A stretch of 64,000 nucleotides of DNA from contig JAGTXX020000012.1 in assembly GCA_019044685.2 (NCBI GenBank), forward strand, positions 992,001 to 1,056,000, written 5' to 3'. A model generated the notes under the pieces. It was not told the origin of the DNA. It searched no databases and saw nothing but the letters and a program-made list of their open reading frames with translations. Shown here in pieces: positions 45,364 through 54,625 of this stretch. The position numbers and the translations under genes are program-made. The stretch is from Nannochloris sp. 'desiccata' (lineage: Eukaryota; Chlorophyta; Trebouxiophyceae; Chlorellales; Chlorellaceae). How positions within the stretch are numbered: position 1 is the first letter of the stretch; every line of letters begins with the position of its first letter.

Positions 45364-45892
45364 GTGTTAAAATGACAAATATTTTGAGAGAAGACTGCGC
45401 AGTAATTTTAGTATACCGTAGTTCCTTCTTTGCTTTTTCTGTTTTTACTTTTTTGTTTTGAAGACCCGAAGCAGTGGCAACTGGATTTTCTCTTTATAGA
45501 GTACGAGGGAGTTGTACCATCTACCGGTAAGGTAGATATTTGCTTCTAATGACTTGTTAAGGTTTTATTGCTCGTATACGATTCTATTATTTCTGTAAAC
45601 TTTCCGACTGTTCTGCACCCAGCCTGCCTGGCACCTTGGCATCCTGGGGCTCATAAAGTTTTGGCGCCTTTTTCTGATTCTTCAAAATTCAATCGATAAA
45701 TCTCTTAAAATCTCTCACAGCAAGGATGCTTTAGCATAAATACCTTGTCTATTGTATTCGGGATACACTAATACCTATATAAATAGCCATGCGAGGCGTC
45801 CATAGCTCTCATTAACAGCGAGTACCCGGGTTGAAGATGAGGCATCCCAACAAGTCTTAATCTAATTAAATCACCATTTTTACAAACGAACT
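45364..45892. other. Spacer
   Basis: 3' UTR of INCENP and promoter of the histidine kinase, including the TATA element listed. No gene seen. Confidence 0.4.
45776..45785 (+). promoter_or_regulatory. TATA box of histidine kinase gene
   Basis: Reads tatataaata region, about 110 bases before the start codon, a good consensus match. Confidence 0.45.
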
Positions 45893-48520
45893 ATGGAGAA
45901 TAATTTTTCTAGTATATGTGCGGCATGCCCTACCTGCGAAGCAGCTTTTCTTGACCACCAGCATCTCACATTGCAGCTCCAGGAGGCAAAAGCAGCGGCC
46001 GAAGCAGCGAATGAGGCAAAATCAGTCTTCCTCGCCAACGTCAGTCATGAGATACGAACTCCATTAAACGGTATGATTGCTGTAGCACAGCTTCTAATGC
46101 GCACTACGCTTTCACCTGAGCAACGGGAGTTGGCATCCACCTTGGAGGAGTCTGGCTCAGCCCTTCTCTCCATCCTTGGCGACGTTTTGGACTTTTCATC
46201 CATCGGAATTAACGACGTAGATATCACTTCTCAGCCTGTATGGCTGCGTGAAGTAATAGAAGGATGTACTGAAGCTGCCGCTCCTACCGCCAAAAGGAAA
46301 GGCGTCCACTTGTCTTACCGCCTCTCCCCTGCCTTTGCACAGCACCAAATAGCTGTTGATCAAGTCAGATTACGTCAAGTTCTGCTCTTCCTGGTCAATA
46401 ATGCTGTCAAATTTAATAAAGACTGTGGAGAAGTAGAAATTACAGCAGCGCCTGTCGGTGATAATGACGAAGCTGTTGATGAAAGTACAACGCTGTGTCT
46501 TTCTGTGAGAGACACTGGCATAGGCATGGACAAAGAAGCTACTGATAGCTTGTTTGCAAACGGATTTCACCAAACCGAAAGCTCTCTTAATAGACGGCAT
46601 GGTGGGGCAGGTCTTGGCTTAGCGATTGCAAGTCGGCTCTCTCGTCTCATGGGCGGCTCTATTCAGGTACAAAGTGCACCTGGATGCGGGTCAACATTTT
46701 CATTCTTAATTCCTCTCACCTGGGTCAAACCAACTCCAGTAGAAGATCACATTAGCACTACTATTAATCATACCAATGCTGGTACCGTCAGTATGAGTGC
46801 TAAGAAACCCAGTAGCTCTGCTGCTATTCCCACCACAGCGGACCCTGGTACGCCTTCTATAGCTAGTCATCGTGGTGGTGTAAATGGCGCTGATGCCCAT
46901 AATCGGTGTCTTTCTGTTACTTCGATGGAAACTTCCTCCCTGGCTCCCTCCTTGGCATCGCTTGCAGAGATCCATGGCGCCCCTAGTACAGCCAATTTGT
47001 CGATATATAGTGTAGATAGCAACTCAGATAATAGCCCTGCCACCAATGGCAATATGAACATCTTAAAGGAGAGTTCATTAGATCTTTTGCCTGCGAGTAG
47101 AAAGGGATCTGGGGACTGTAGTGCTTCCTTAAGGCTGCCGCCATTACCACCCCTGCCGCCTTTAGGACGGAGACCCGCACCCCCTGCTTCTGCCGATTTT
47201 AGAACCTCTTCTTTGTTCTTTGGTACTGGTACTACAGCAACAGTAGTAGAAGAAGCAAATGGACTCGTTTTTGTAGAGGCAGCTACCCCTCCTTCTGACG
47301 TTGAAGTAGAAAGCCCAAAAGGCTCCTCAAGCACCAGAGACTCAGCTTCCTCCCCAACTCCTGGTTTAATAAATTTATCCGGTAGAAAGATCTTCATTGA
47401 TGTCTCACATGCACCTACTGCGGCACAAATTGTAGATTCATGTCGATTGGCAGGCATGCTGGTGGTAACCACCACGCCAGCTCCTCCTTCTCCTTCTTGT
47501 CCTCTTCCTCTCAGCAGTGATGTTGATGGCCTTAGTATGAGCACTGCTACTGGGGATAGTAAAGATGCTGATGGTAGCTCTGATGCAGAAATTTGTATTA
47601 CCACACCTGTCCGTGCGCTGCACGTCCTTCGTAATGGCTGGAAGGGTAGACCTGTGGTGGTGATTGGTTCCCGAGAGGAAGTGCCTTTAGTTTTGCAGCC
47701 AGCTGTAGTGATGGTATCCTCTCCTATTCAACATTCTCGCCTGTTGGGATCGTTGAGAAAGGCACTCGCTCCGTGCATTGCTGCTTTAGAAACTCCATTG
47801 CACTGCGACCCTTCTGTGTTACTCCAACACGCAGGCGGTGCTGGAGCTAATGGAGCTGCCGTCGTAAGAGGTCCAGGACGCCACAGTCTAGATAATTCCG
47901 CGTTTGATAGAAGGCATATATTACCACTCTCTTCAGCTGCACTACGTCAAAGAGACGGAAATCAACAGAATGTTGCTGCTGCTCTGCCTGCAACTGGCGG
48001 GTGGGTGCCTCAATTGAGCTCTGTCCGCTCCGACTCTCCTACCAGTCCAAGAAAGGAGGGAGACTTAGATGGACAAAGAAAAGCACATAGTGCTGATGCT
48101 GTGGACACTACTACAGAAGGTGGTCAAAAGCCATTTACTATATTAGTAGCAGAAGATAACTTAATCAACGTCAGAGTTGTTCTACGAGTTCTGCACCATG
48201 TGTTACCAGCTGCTGAGGTTGATGTCGTTAACAACGGACTCGAAGTATTGCAAGCTGCTGCTGAGAAGCGATATGATTTACTGTTGCTGGATATCCATAT
48301 GCCTGAAATGGATGGATTAGAAGCTGCTGAGAAGCTGCATCAGACGTTGCCAGGTGACCAAGTGCCTACTATTGTGGCCTTGTCAGCGGATACCATGGAG
48401 TCGGTTCGGCAACGGTGCGCTGCTGTAGGCATAATTGATTTCGTAAGTAAACCGTTCCGTATTGAAGATGTGGAGAGGGTTGTGGCAATGGCGAAAGAAA
48501 GAAAGAACACAGCACTGTAG
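45893..48520 (+). CDS. Hybrid histidine kinase lacking a sensor domain
   Basis: A single exon codes 875 residues. A short coiled coil leads into HisKA ([10 protein letters not shown], His52) and HATPase_c (N-box VNNAVKFN, G1 DTGIGM, G2 [14 protein letters not shown]). A long Ser/Pro/Thr-rich linker follows, then a receiver at about 748-870 with LVAEDN, Asp800 in [13 protein letters not shown], and Lys853 in VSKPF. Between linker and receiver, residues near 500-620 ([19 protein letters not shown] ... [14 protein letters not shown]) look like a degenerate receiver without the Asp. There is no membrane span, PAS, GAF, CHASE or ethylene domain, so input must come from a partner protein or another subunit. 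Phosphotransfer partners are not in this window. Confidence 0.92.
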   Translation: MENNFSSICAACPTCEAAFLDHQHLTLQLQEAKAAAEAANEAKSVFLANVSHEIRTPLNGMIAVAQLLMRTTLSPEQRELASTLEESGSALLSILGDVLDFSSIGINDVDITSQPVWLREVIEGCTEAAAPTAKRKGVHLSYRLSPAFAQHQIAVDQVRLRQVLLFLVNNAVKFNKDCGEVEITAAPVGDNDEAVDESTTLCLSVRDTGIGMDKEATDSLFANGFHQTESSLNRRHGGAGLGLAIASRLSRLMGGSIQVQSAPGCGSTFSFLIPLTWVKPTPVEDHISTTINHTNAGTVSMSAKKPSSSAAIPTTADPGTPSIASHRGGVNGADAHNRCLSVTSMETSSLAPSLASLAEIHGAPSTANLSIYSVDSNSDNSPATNGNMNILKESSLDLLPASRKGSGDCSASLRLPPLPPLPPLGRRPAPPASADFRTSSLFFGTGTTATVVEEANGLVFVEAATPPSDVEVESPKGSSSTRDSASSPTPGLINLSGRKIFIDVSHAPTAAQIVDSCRLAGMLVVTTTPAPPSPSCPLPLSSDVDGLSMSTATGDSKDADGSSDAEICITTPVRALHVLRNGWKGRPVVVIGSREEVPLVLQPAVVMVSSPIQHSRLLGSLRKALAPCIAALETPLHCDPSVLLQHAGGAGANGAAVVRGPGRHSLDNSAFDRRHILPLSSAALRQRDGNQQNVAAALPATGGWVPQLSSVRSDSPTSPRKEGDLDGQRKAHSADAVDTTTEGGQKPFTILVAEDNLINVRVVLRVLHHVLPAAEVDVVNNGLEVLQAAAEKRYDLLLLDIHMPEMDGLEAAEKLHQTLPGDQVPTIVALSADTMESVRQRCAAVGIIDFVSKPFRIEDVERVVAMAKERKNTAL

Positions 48521-49615
48521 TTGATTTCCTTTTTCTGCTTGGGCTGATGCCGTTTCTCTTGTGTCTTTGTTTTAGGGGCCATTTTTTGTCTTTCTTTCTT
48601 CTCTCGCCATGCTACTCGCGCCAAATTCCTTGTTCTAAAGGTTATTTCGTTTTGATATTCTACTCTTACATAATACCATTGTTAATAATACTACTACTCC
48701 TTGATACTAATTCTGTTTTCGAGCTTATCAATTCGCTCCAATTTCTGTTTCTTTTGCAAAGTACAATTTTTTTTTCTTCCCCCGTTTTCTTCCCCAAGTC
48801 CTCCCAGAGACACTATGGCACGACGCATGTTTCTTCCTTACGTTCTCCCATATACCCACGATTTCTTTTAATTTCACAATTGATTAATACAGAATTTAAT
48901 TTTGTTTGTTCACCCTTTCTATCGGCTTTTTTCCGGTACAATAAACTTTTTCACGGCTCCAGATAATAGTAGTACTATCTGAAGCTTTTATACTTTTTAT
49001 GAACTGTCGGTTCTTCTGATGCCTAAAAAAGGGCTTGCAGAGAGATATTGCCAAGCTTTCTGTCTATGCCTTCTGTTTATTCTATGGTTTTTTACAGACA
49101 TGATCCCACATAGAAGATGGCATTTTCCCTCCCCGAGAACTTGCCCTTCTTCAGACTACAGATATATGTAAAATTGATTATAAAAAGTCTTTAGGTTCTA
49201 GAACTAGCGAATAGAGAGGTAGACCGACCCTAGAGACGGGTTAATGAGGAGGAATGTAAGAAGAGTTGGACAGACTGCGTTTGTTTCTGGTCGCTGCAAC
49301 AACCCTGTGGGGGGAACTAAGATTCAGTTCAGAATACTTGCAGTCAGAAATTGGACGCCGAATAGCAGCGACGCTATAGGTTTTATTTGTCAAATGAAAT
49401 TACATCGGGGATTTGGCCACCCAGCTGCAGCGGCACAAGAATATCAGAGTGAATCTCAACAGCTTCATTTCTGGATCTTACAGCGATTTGTTATACCTTG
49501 CAACCTTGCACCAAATAAATGCACTTACTGGATATATAAATAAATCATAGAGTAATTCCACATTTACGTTTAGTGAATCAACCAGTTTGGTGGGCAAGAA
49601 CCAGAGGTAGCAAAG
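48521..49615. other. Long spacer
   Basis: A 3' T-rich region followed by the upstream region of the proline-rich gene. The frame at 49244-49543 begins with ATG but shows no family, signal peptide or repeated motif and is not called. Confidence 0.35.
49533..49542 (+). promoter_or_regulatory. TATA box of proline-rich protein gene
   Basis: Reads tatataaata, about 75-85 bases before the start codon. Confidence 0.5.
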
Positions 49616-50644
49616 ATGCAGAGATTTGCATCCATCTGGGTTGCACTGTTGCTGTGCCTACATGCAACAGGAGCAGCAATTCCTGATAAAAAAATAAACA
49701 GTAGACGGGATCAGGCATTGCTCGTCAGTTCTGAGTCTATTAGCGCAAGGACTTTGACTGCATTTGTTGGTCCTTTGAAAAGCACAATGACCGAGGCAGA
49801 GGAAGACGCTCCTTTGCCTCCGGATGACGATCAAATTGACGACGAAGATGAACAACCCTACAAAATTAGAAAGTCGGCAGCTTCAAGTAGAAGGAGACCT
49901 CCTCCTCCCAAAAGGAAGCGCTCCCCGTCACCGATGAAGAGGCCCCCGCCGCCTCAAAAGAAATCTCCTCCACCCACCAAGAGGAAACCTCTCCCTCCTC
50001 CAAAAATGAACCCTTCACCGCCACCCACCAAGAGGAAACCTCCCCCTCCTCCAAAGAAGAGCCCTTCACCGCCACCACCCAAGAGGAAACCTCCCCCTCC
50101 TCCAAAGAAGAGCCCTTCACCGCCACCACCCAAGAGGAAACCTCCCCCTCCTCCAAAAAAGAACCCTTCACCGCCACCACCCAAGAGGAAACCACCACCT
50201 CCTCCCAAAGAGAACCCCCCCACCACCAACAATGGAGAGCGCCCTAAAGCCGTATCTCGCAGTAAAATGTGCCAATCGCGCAATTTGATGAGCCGTGGTA
50301 TCGTTGGAGGCCGTCGCTATGGCATGAAATATTACCATGCCTGTTTAAACCGAGTTTCAAAATCAATGGAGTGTTGCGAACAGTGCCGTGATGCAGAAGG
50401 CTGCCAAGGATGGTTTTTCACCCGCCTTGATTGCTCTGCGTTCAGTGCATCGAGTAATGCTGGTGTGTGTTATCTCTTGTCTGATGCATTGCTGGCTTAT
50501 GAGAATCCAGGTAGCTGGTGGAATGGAGGTGTCCAGTGGACTGCTGAACAGACGGGTTGGAACTTGGGCAGTGATTGGAATGGCGGTTCAGCTGTGGCTA
50601 TGGAAACTGGACAAGAGATGGATAGCTTTGAACTGTCCTATTAA
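49616..50644 (+). CDS. Extensin-like proline/lysine-repeat protein with C-terminal PAN/apple-like domain
   Basis: A single exon codes 342 residues. A signal peptide (1-20) and an acidic stretch (about 60-85) precede a Pro/Lys/Arg/Ser domain (about 90-205) with 17-residue repeats (KRKPPPPPKKSPSPPPP). The C-terminal 120 residues hold about eight Cys in a PAN/apple pattern: CLNRVSKSMECCEQCRDAEGCQGWFF, DCSAF, GVCYLLSD. It is secreted and probably hydroxylated and glycosylated in the Pro-rich part, placing it in the cell wall or matrix. Pairing of a Hyp-rich rod with a ligand-binding head resembles algal pherophorin-type proteins in layout, though the head is not a pherophorin domain. Confidence 0.88.
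   Translation: MQRFASIWVALLLCLHATGAAIPDKKINSRRDQALLVSSESISARTLTAFVGPLKSTMTEAEEDAPLPPDDDQIDDEDEQPYKIRKSAASSRRRPPPPKRKRSPSPMKRPPPPQKKSPPPTKRKPLPPPKMNPSPPPTKRKPPPPPKKSPSPPPPKRKPPPPPKKSPSPPPPKRKPPPPPKKNPSPPPPKRKPPPPPKENPPTTNNGERPKAVSRSKMCQSRNLMSRGIVGGRRYGMKYYHACLNRVSKSMECCEQCRDAEGCQGWFFTRLDCSAFSASSNAGVCYLLSDALLAYENPGSWWNGGVQWTAEQTGWNLGSDWNGGSAVAMETGQEMDSFELSY
49979..50215 (+). repeat. 51-nt coding minisatellite
   Basis: Units start at 49979, 50030, 50081, 50132 and 50183 (last one partial). Each encodes 17 residues of the Pro/Lys repeat. The middle two units are almost identical, which suggests recent expansion. Confidence 0.9.
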
Positions 50645-50894
50645 ACCAAGAAAATTCTTCAGTTAAAATTGTTTTTATACCATTCTTTTCTATTTGCCAG
50701 CCCTCTTCTGACACGGGGCGGCAAATTTGCTGCTTAAAGCAGTGCTTTGCTTTAAAATTTTTAGACTTTACCGCTGGTACTGACGCTAATGTTTCCCTGT
50801 TTTTTTTTCTTTACACGCGTGACGATGCGTCTCTGATGTGCGACATCTGATATTCATTTGTGAAAACTTCGCCGAATAAATTGCATTATTAAAC

Positions 50895-50903
50895 TTTATA
50901 AAT
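50895..50903 (+). promoter_or_regulatory. TATA-like element of LYR gene
   Basis: Reads tttataaat, about 25-30 bases before the start codon; this would give a very short leader. Confidence 0.3.
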
Positions 50904-50925
50904 CAATCTGAAAAGAGAAACGCAC

Positions 50926-51433
50926 ATGAGCGTAACACATAAAGTCAAAGTACTGGCAGCATATAAAGAACTCGTATCGTTGATTCGGCGGCTACCTACT
51001 GACAGAAGAATGTCAGCTTTAGACGAGGCCAGACAAACAATTCGCCATCATGCAAGCGAAAACGATCTGGGGAAACAGTCTGACCTGTTCAAACAGTTAG
51101 CAGCTAAGATTAGTTTCCTAAGAACGATCACTCCTAGAAAACCTGGAGATGTCTCCAGTATAGGCGCAGGGCACTTTGTTCTACGAGAAGGCAAGCTTGT
51201 TGAAGGAGCCGGCACGTTGGCGGGCACCAGGTCAGTTCAAATATATATTGTTAGCAGATTTCCTTGGAACTACATTTGTTTCTTTAGTCTAATAAATTTA
51301 CACATCTTCACACGTATATAGGGTCGCGGACGGATCAATTAGTATGTCTGAAGCTTATGAAAAGCACCAACAGCTGCTAAAGCGGCAAAACTTTGGCCGA
51401 GAACCGCCAAAATATAATCCATCTTCCTTTTAA
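50926..51433 (+). CDS. LYR-motif (complex I LYR-like) mitochondrial protein
   Basis: Exons 50926-51230 and 51322-51433 code 138 residues. LYR proteins are small mitochondrial factors for Fe-S cluster delivery and complex assembly. The start, KVLAAYKELVSLIRRLP, matches the LYR helix with Y in place (AYKELV), followed by the conserved R residues (RRMSALDEARQTIRHHAS) and KISFLRTITPRKP. The donor gtcagt and the tatatag acceptor join in phase 2 to give a polar tail (YEKHQQLLKRQNFG). The exact member (SDH, complex I or another assembly factor) cannot be settled from sequence alone. Confidence 0.75.
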
Positions 51434-51995
51434 TCACTTTTCACGTCGATTCTCCATTTAACATATTTACATTTGAGAGTAATAGTAAGTTGACAATAGT
51501 AATGATTGATGATGATAAAAGAATGTTCGAAGAAGGAAAGGCAACCGCTATTTGGGGATTATTGCCTGGACCCATTGAGAAAAATAAAAAATAAAAAGAA
51601 CCCGTTGATGGAAAAATAATAAAGAACGCCTTGCATGCTAGCCATTTAATAAAGAATTTCATGTTTCATGTAGTTTACTACGCCTTCATTCACCCGTACT
51701 AGTAAGGAAATAAAGAAGGGAATTAGTGATGATGATAAAACAATGTTAGAAGAAGGAAAGGCAACCGCTATTTGGGGATTATTGCCTAAACCCAATTGGG
51801 GGAAAAAAAAGGGGGGGGGGGGGCGCTTTCGCCTTTCATGCTAGTCACTAATTAAAAATATTTAATGTTTGAATGTTTCTTGTAGTTAATTACCCCTTCA
51901 TTCACCCAGTTGATTATGGAGAAGAATACAATGATGGTATAATACAACAAATACAATACTCAATAAATACTAAACGAACACCACCGCCACGATCA
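51434..51995. other. Convergent spacer carrying an internal duplication
   Basis: No gene seen. Most of the spacer is two imperfect copies of about 190 bases, listed next. Confidence 0.5.
51508..51908. repeat. Tandem imperfect duplication, two ~190-base copies
   Basis: Copy 1 runs about 51508-51697 and copy 2 about 51728-51908. The best block (agaaggaaaggcaaccgcta and what follows to attattgcct) is identical in both. The ends, from catgctag to ccttcattcaccc, are similar with indels. Copy 2 also has a run of about 13 G at 51811-51823. Confidence 0.85.
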
Positions 51996-53858
51996 CTATG
52001 CTATGGTGTCTCCTCCCAGCAACTCAGCGCTGCCATCCCTTTTCTCAGCATCAGCAGCTATTTTATTTCCTTTGACAGATGCGTCTATCATCTGTGCATC
52101 TTTCAAGCTCACTGATCTCATCATGCTCATATCTTCGTAATTGTACGGTAAGATTAGATGGAGAAAAATGGCGACAAGAGTACCGATTGCATACCCAGTA
52201 GACAGAATAATAATAACGGTACTTCTCAAACCTCTCAACGCAGCACTGGAATTAGGGTCCAAAGGCCATAACCCCACTGGAGAAGCGCCCCATTGGGGTA
52301 CAATAGTAACACCAATTCCAAAGGCGAGCGACATTGCCATGATGAATCGATTGCGTCGGGTAACGGCATTCAACATCATAATCTTAATTCCAGAGACAAG
52401 AACGTTGGCAAAGAGAAATGAAGTCATACCACCGAGTACACAGTTGGGAATAGAGACAAAAAATGCCCCAATTTTAGCGATGACGCCAGCGATGATCAAC
52501 CAAATTCCACAGGCTATTCCGGCACTGCGAGAGGCACATCGAGTCAGACTGATGACTCCGTTGTTTTGAGAGAATGTGGTATTTGGAGTGCTCATAGCGA
52601 GACAGGCAAAGACTGATGAAACACCGTCACCTAAAAGACCTCCTTGGATTCTTCTTTCGTGATCTGGTCCCTCAGGAATCAACTCACTTGCTTCCTCTGT
52701 TGCCGTGATATCTCCAACACTCTCCACTGCAGTTACTATGTAAGCAATAATTGCTGGGATCACAATTGGGCCATATAATGAAAGAGGGAATGTTTCTGTC
52801 CACAGGAAGGTACCTCCCGGTGCATCATTCATCAGAGTGTTGTTCCAGAACTTTTTTCCGTCGTATGTGACTACCCCGCTAATCAAGCAACCAAAAAATA
52901 AACCCAAAACCACGTTGCAGTTCTTTAAAAACGGAGAGCCGAAAAGTTCAACAATCACCATGAATCCAGCTGTAGCAAGACCAAGGCCCAAATAAGCTCC
53001 ATTTCCACAATTTAAAGCCACATCGCCATTCCCCGGGGTGCATTTAGGAACGATAGGTGCAGCAAAACAGGTGCCATTATTCGCCAACGAGAAGCCTGGC
53101 GGATCCACAGATGTGGCATTGGAAACATAGCACAGGTTTTCTGGCGTGCTTAAAGCTCTAGGGGGGAGTATTCCCCTGAAATTATCACAGCAGAATGCAC
53201 CACCTCCCCAATTTTTGAACCCAGAACCAATCAATCCAAGGCCGATAAGCGAGACCGCGACTCCACTTACAAGCGGTGGTACTGCGCGCCGAAGTGCTTT
53301 TGGTGGAATAAATGCGATAATCATTTCGATGAGTGATAAGAGAGCAAATGTGCCCAAGACGGCACCATATGCCTTCCTCCAATTGTCAGCATTACCGTCT
53401 TGACCTGGGCTTTGAATCAAAATCGACTCGACGGCGATAGGTAACCAAGTGAAAGATGTCCCCATTACACTGACGAGACCAGTTCCCAATTGGAACTTCC
53501 TACCTTTGTAAGATCCCAGAGGAATGCTTGTCACTTGGATCAGTGTCGTGATTCCCGACACAATGAGGGCGGCATTTACCAAATAGGTCGCAATTTTTGG
53601 GTCTCTGGCGCCATAAGCAGCAAATGTTTGGTTATAGATCAAAATGGGAGGGGTAATGATACCCCCGACCATGGCCATGAAATGCTGAAGGCCCATGATA
53701 GCAGCGACAAGTATGCCCAGCCATTGGTCTTTAGAATAAAATGGAGGTGGGATGCCGCTGTTCTTGGTGTATGGAAGCGTAGGCATACAGAGAAACTTGT
53801 AATCGTAGTCTCCAACCCATATTTCTTTCTGGGACTTGCCTTTGAATGGGTTTTTCAT
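51996..53858 (-). CDS. Nucleobase/urate-xanthine permease (NAT/NCS2, UapA-like)
   Basis: A single exon codes 620 residues with about 12-14 membrane spans. NAT proteins carry xanthine, uric acid or ascorbate with H+ or Na+. The signature QNNGVISLTR fits the (Q/E)NxGxxxxT(R/K) motif; the R and Q pattern is that of xanthine-urate carriers. MGLQHFMAMVGGIITPP in the first span and TATEEASE in the substrate region are family-typical. An insert of Cys-containing loop (about 220-275) lies between spans 7 and 8. Overall it looks closer to fungal UapA than to plant NATs, but this needs a tree. The start is well defined. Confidence 0.9.
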   Translation of the reverse strand: MKNPFKGKSQKEIWVGDYDYKFLCMPTLPYTKNSGIPPPFYSKDQWLGILVAAIMGLQHFMAMVGGIITPPILIYNQTFAAYGARDPKIATYLVNAALIVSGITTLIQVTSIPLGSYKGRKFQLGTGLVSVMGTSFTWLPIAVESILIQSPGQDGNADNWRKAYGAVLGTFALLSLIEMIIAFIPPKALRRAVPPLVSGVAVSLIGLGLIGSGFKNWGGGAFCCDNFRGILPPRALSTPENLCYVSNATSVDPPGFSLANNGTCFAAPIVPKCTPGNGDVALNCGNGAYLGLGLATAGFMVIVELFGSPFLKNCNVVLGLFFGCLISGVVTYDGKKFWNNTLMNDAPGGTFLWTETFPLSLYGPIVIPAIIAYIVTAVESVGDITATEEASELIPEGPDHERRIQGGLLGDGVSSVFACLAMSTPNTTFSQNNGVISLTRCASRSAGIACGIWLIIAGVIAKIGAFFVSIPNCVLGGMTSFLFANVLVSGIKIMMLNAVTRRNRFIMAMSLAFGIGVTIVPQWGASPVGLWPLDPNSSAALRGLRSTVIIILSTGYAIGTLVAIFLHLILPYNYEDMSMMRSVSLKDAQMIDASVKGNKIAADAEKRDGSAELLGGDTIA

Positions 53859-54625
53859 CGTTCCAGTTCTGAAGAAAGTTGCACTTCAAGCGAGTTAGAT
53901 TGCAATCCAATTGGTGCTGTCTAGGGCAACAATAATGCTAGTCTTATGTGTGCGTAACTTTATGTCACAAGACCCTGGAGCAACTCCCAGTGTATATTGA
54001 TCGAAACTTCTTACCTTTTACGGAATTCAGCAGGGTTGAAAGACTTAAAGGCCTTGCAAGGGTTTAAATTTAATGCTAGGGTTTAGATTGGAAGCAATTG
54101 CCAATCGATGTACTCAAATCGATATAAGCTCTAGATTGAATCGCTATCAAGTTATACAGCCATTTATACTTCTGGAAATTGATCAAATAGAATTTAGTGC
54201 GGATGATATAAAGCCCTAAGAGCCTGCCTTCCGGAGGTTCCGAAACTTTCTTTGAAAGACAGCAGCATCATGCTGAGCATGATGCAACTTTGTAATCGAC
54301 AGCAGGAACTTCTTTCAAGGAAGTACTTTAAAGTTAACCTCAACACACCTGCTGGTGTAGGTCAATCTCTTTATTACTTTCTACAGGGGGTCTATATATA
54401 GGGGTGGCCTGAAGCTGCGCTTGCGACTTCTCACGATCATCAAATTACCCAGTTGGGGTTATTTTATTTTATTCCTAGCGATTTCTAATTTACTCAGCGT
54501 TACAAAAAGTATATACGACATCCTCTTACTCTATTACGAAAACAAATATTATCTACGGTACTTAACTTTGGCGGAATGTTTTTTCTAGTGCCACCGCCCG
54601 CTCCGACTAAATTGGCCCGCTCGAT
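53859..54625. other. Spacer
   Basis: Promoter of the NAT gene and 3' region of strawberry notch. It contains a telo-box-like motif at 54076-54086. No gene seen. Confidence 0.4.
54076..54086 (-). promoter_or_regulatory. Telo-box-like motif
   Basis: Reads ctaaaccctag on the minus strand, about 220 bases upstream of the NAT start codon. Confidence 0.35.

Noticed and set aside
48547..48966. 139-codon frame after the histidine kinase
   Set aside because: Phe/Leu-rich translation of a T-rich 3' UTR; no start context or family.
49244..49543. 99-codon ATG frame upstream of the proline-rich gene
   Set aside because: No recognisable domain or signal peptide; its end overlaps the TATA region of the next gene.
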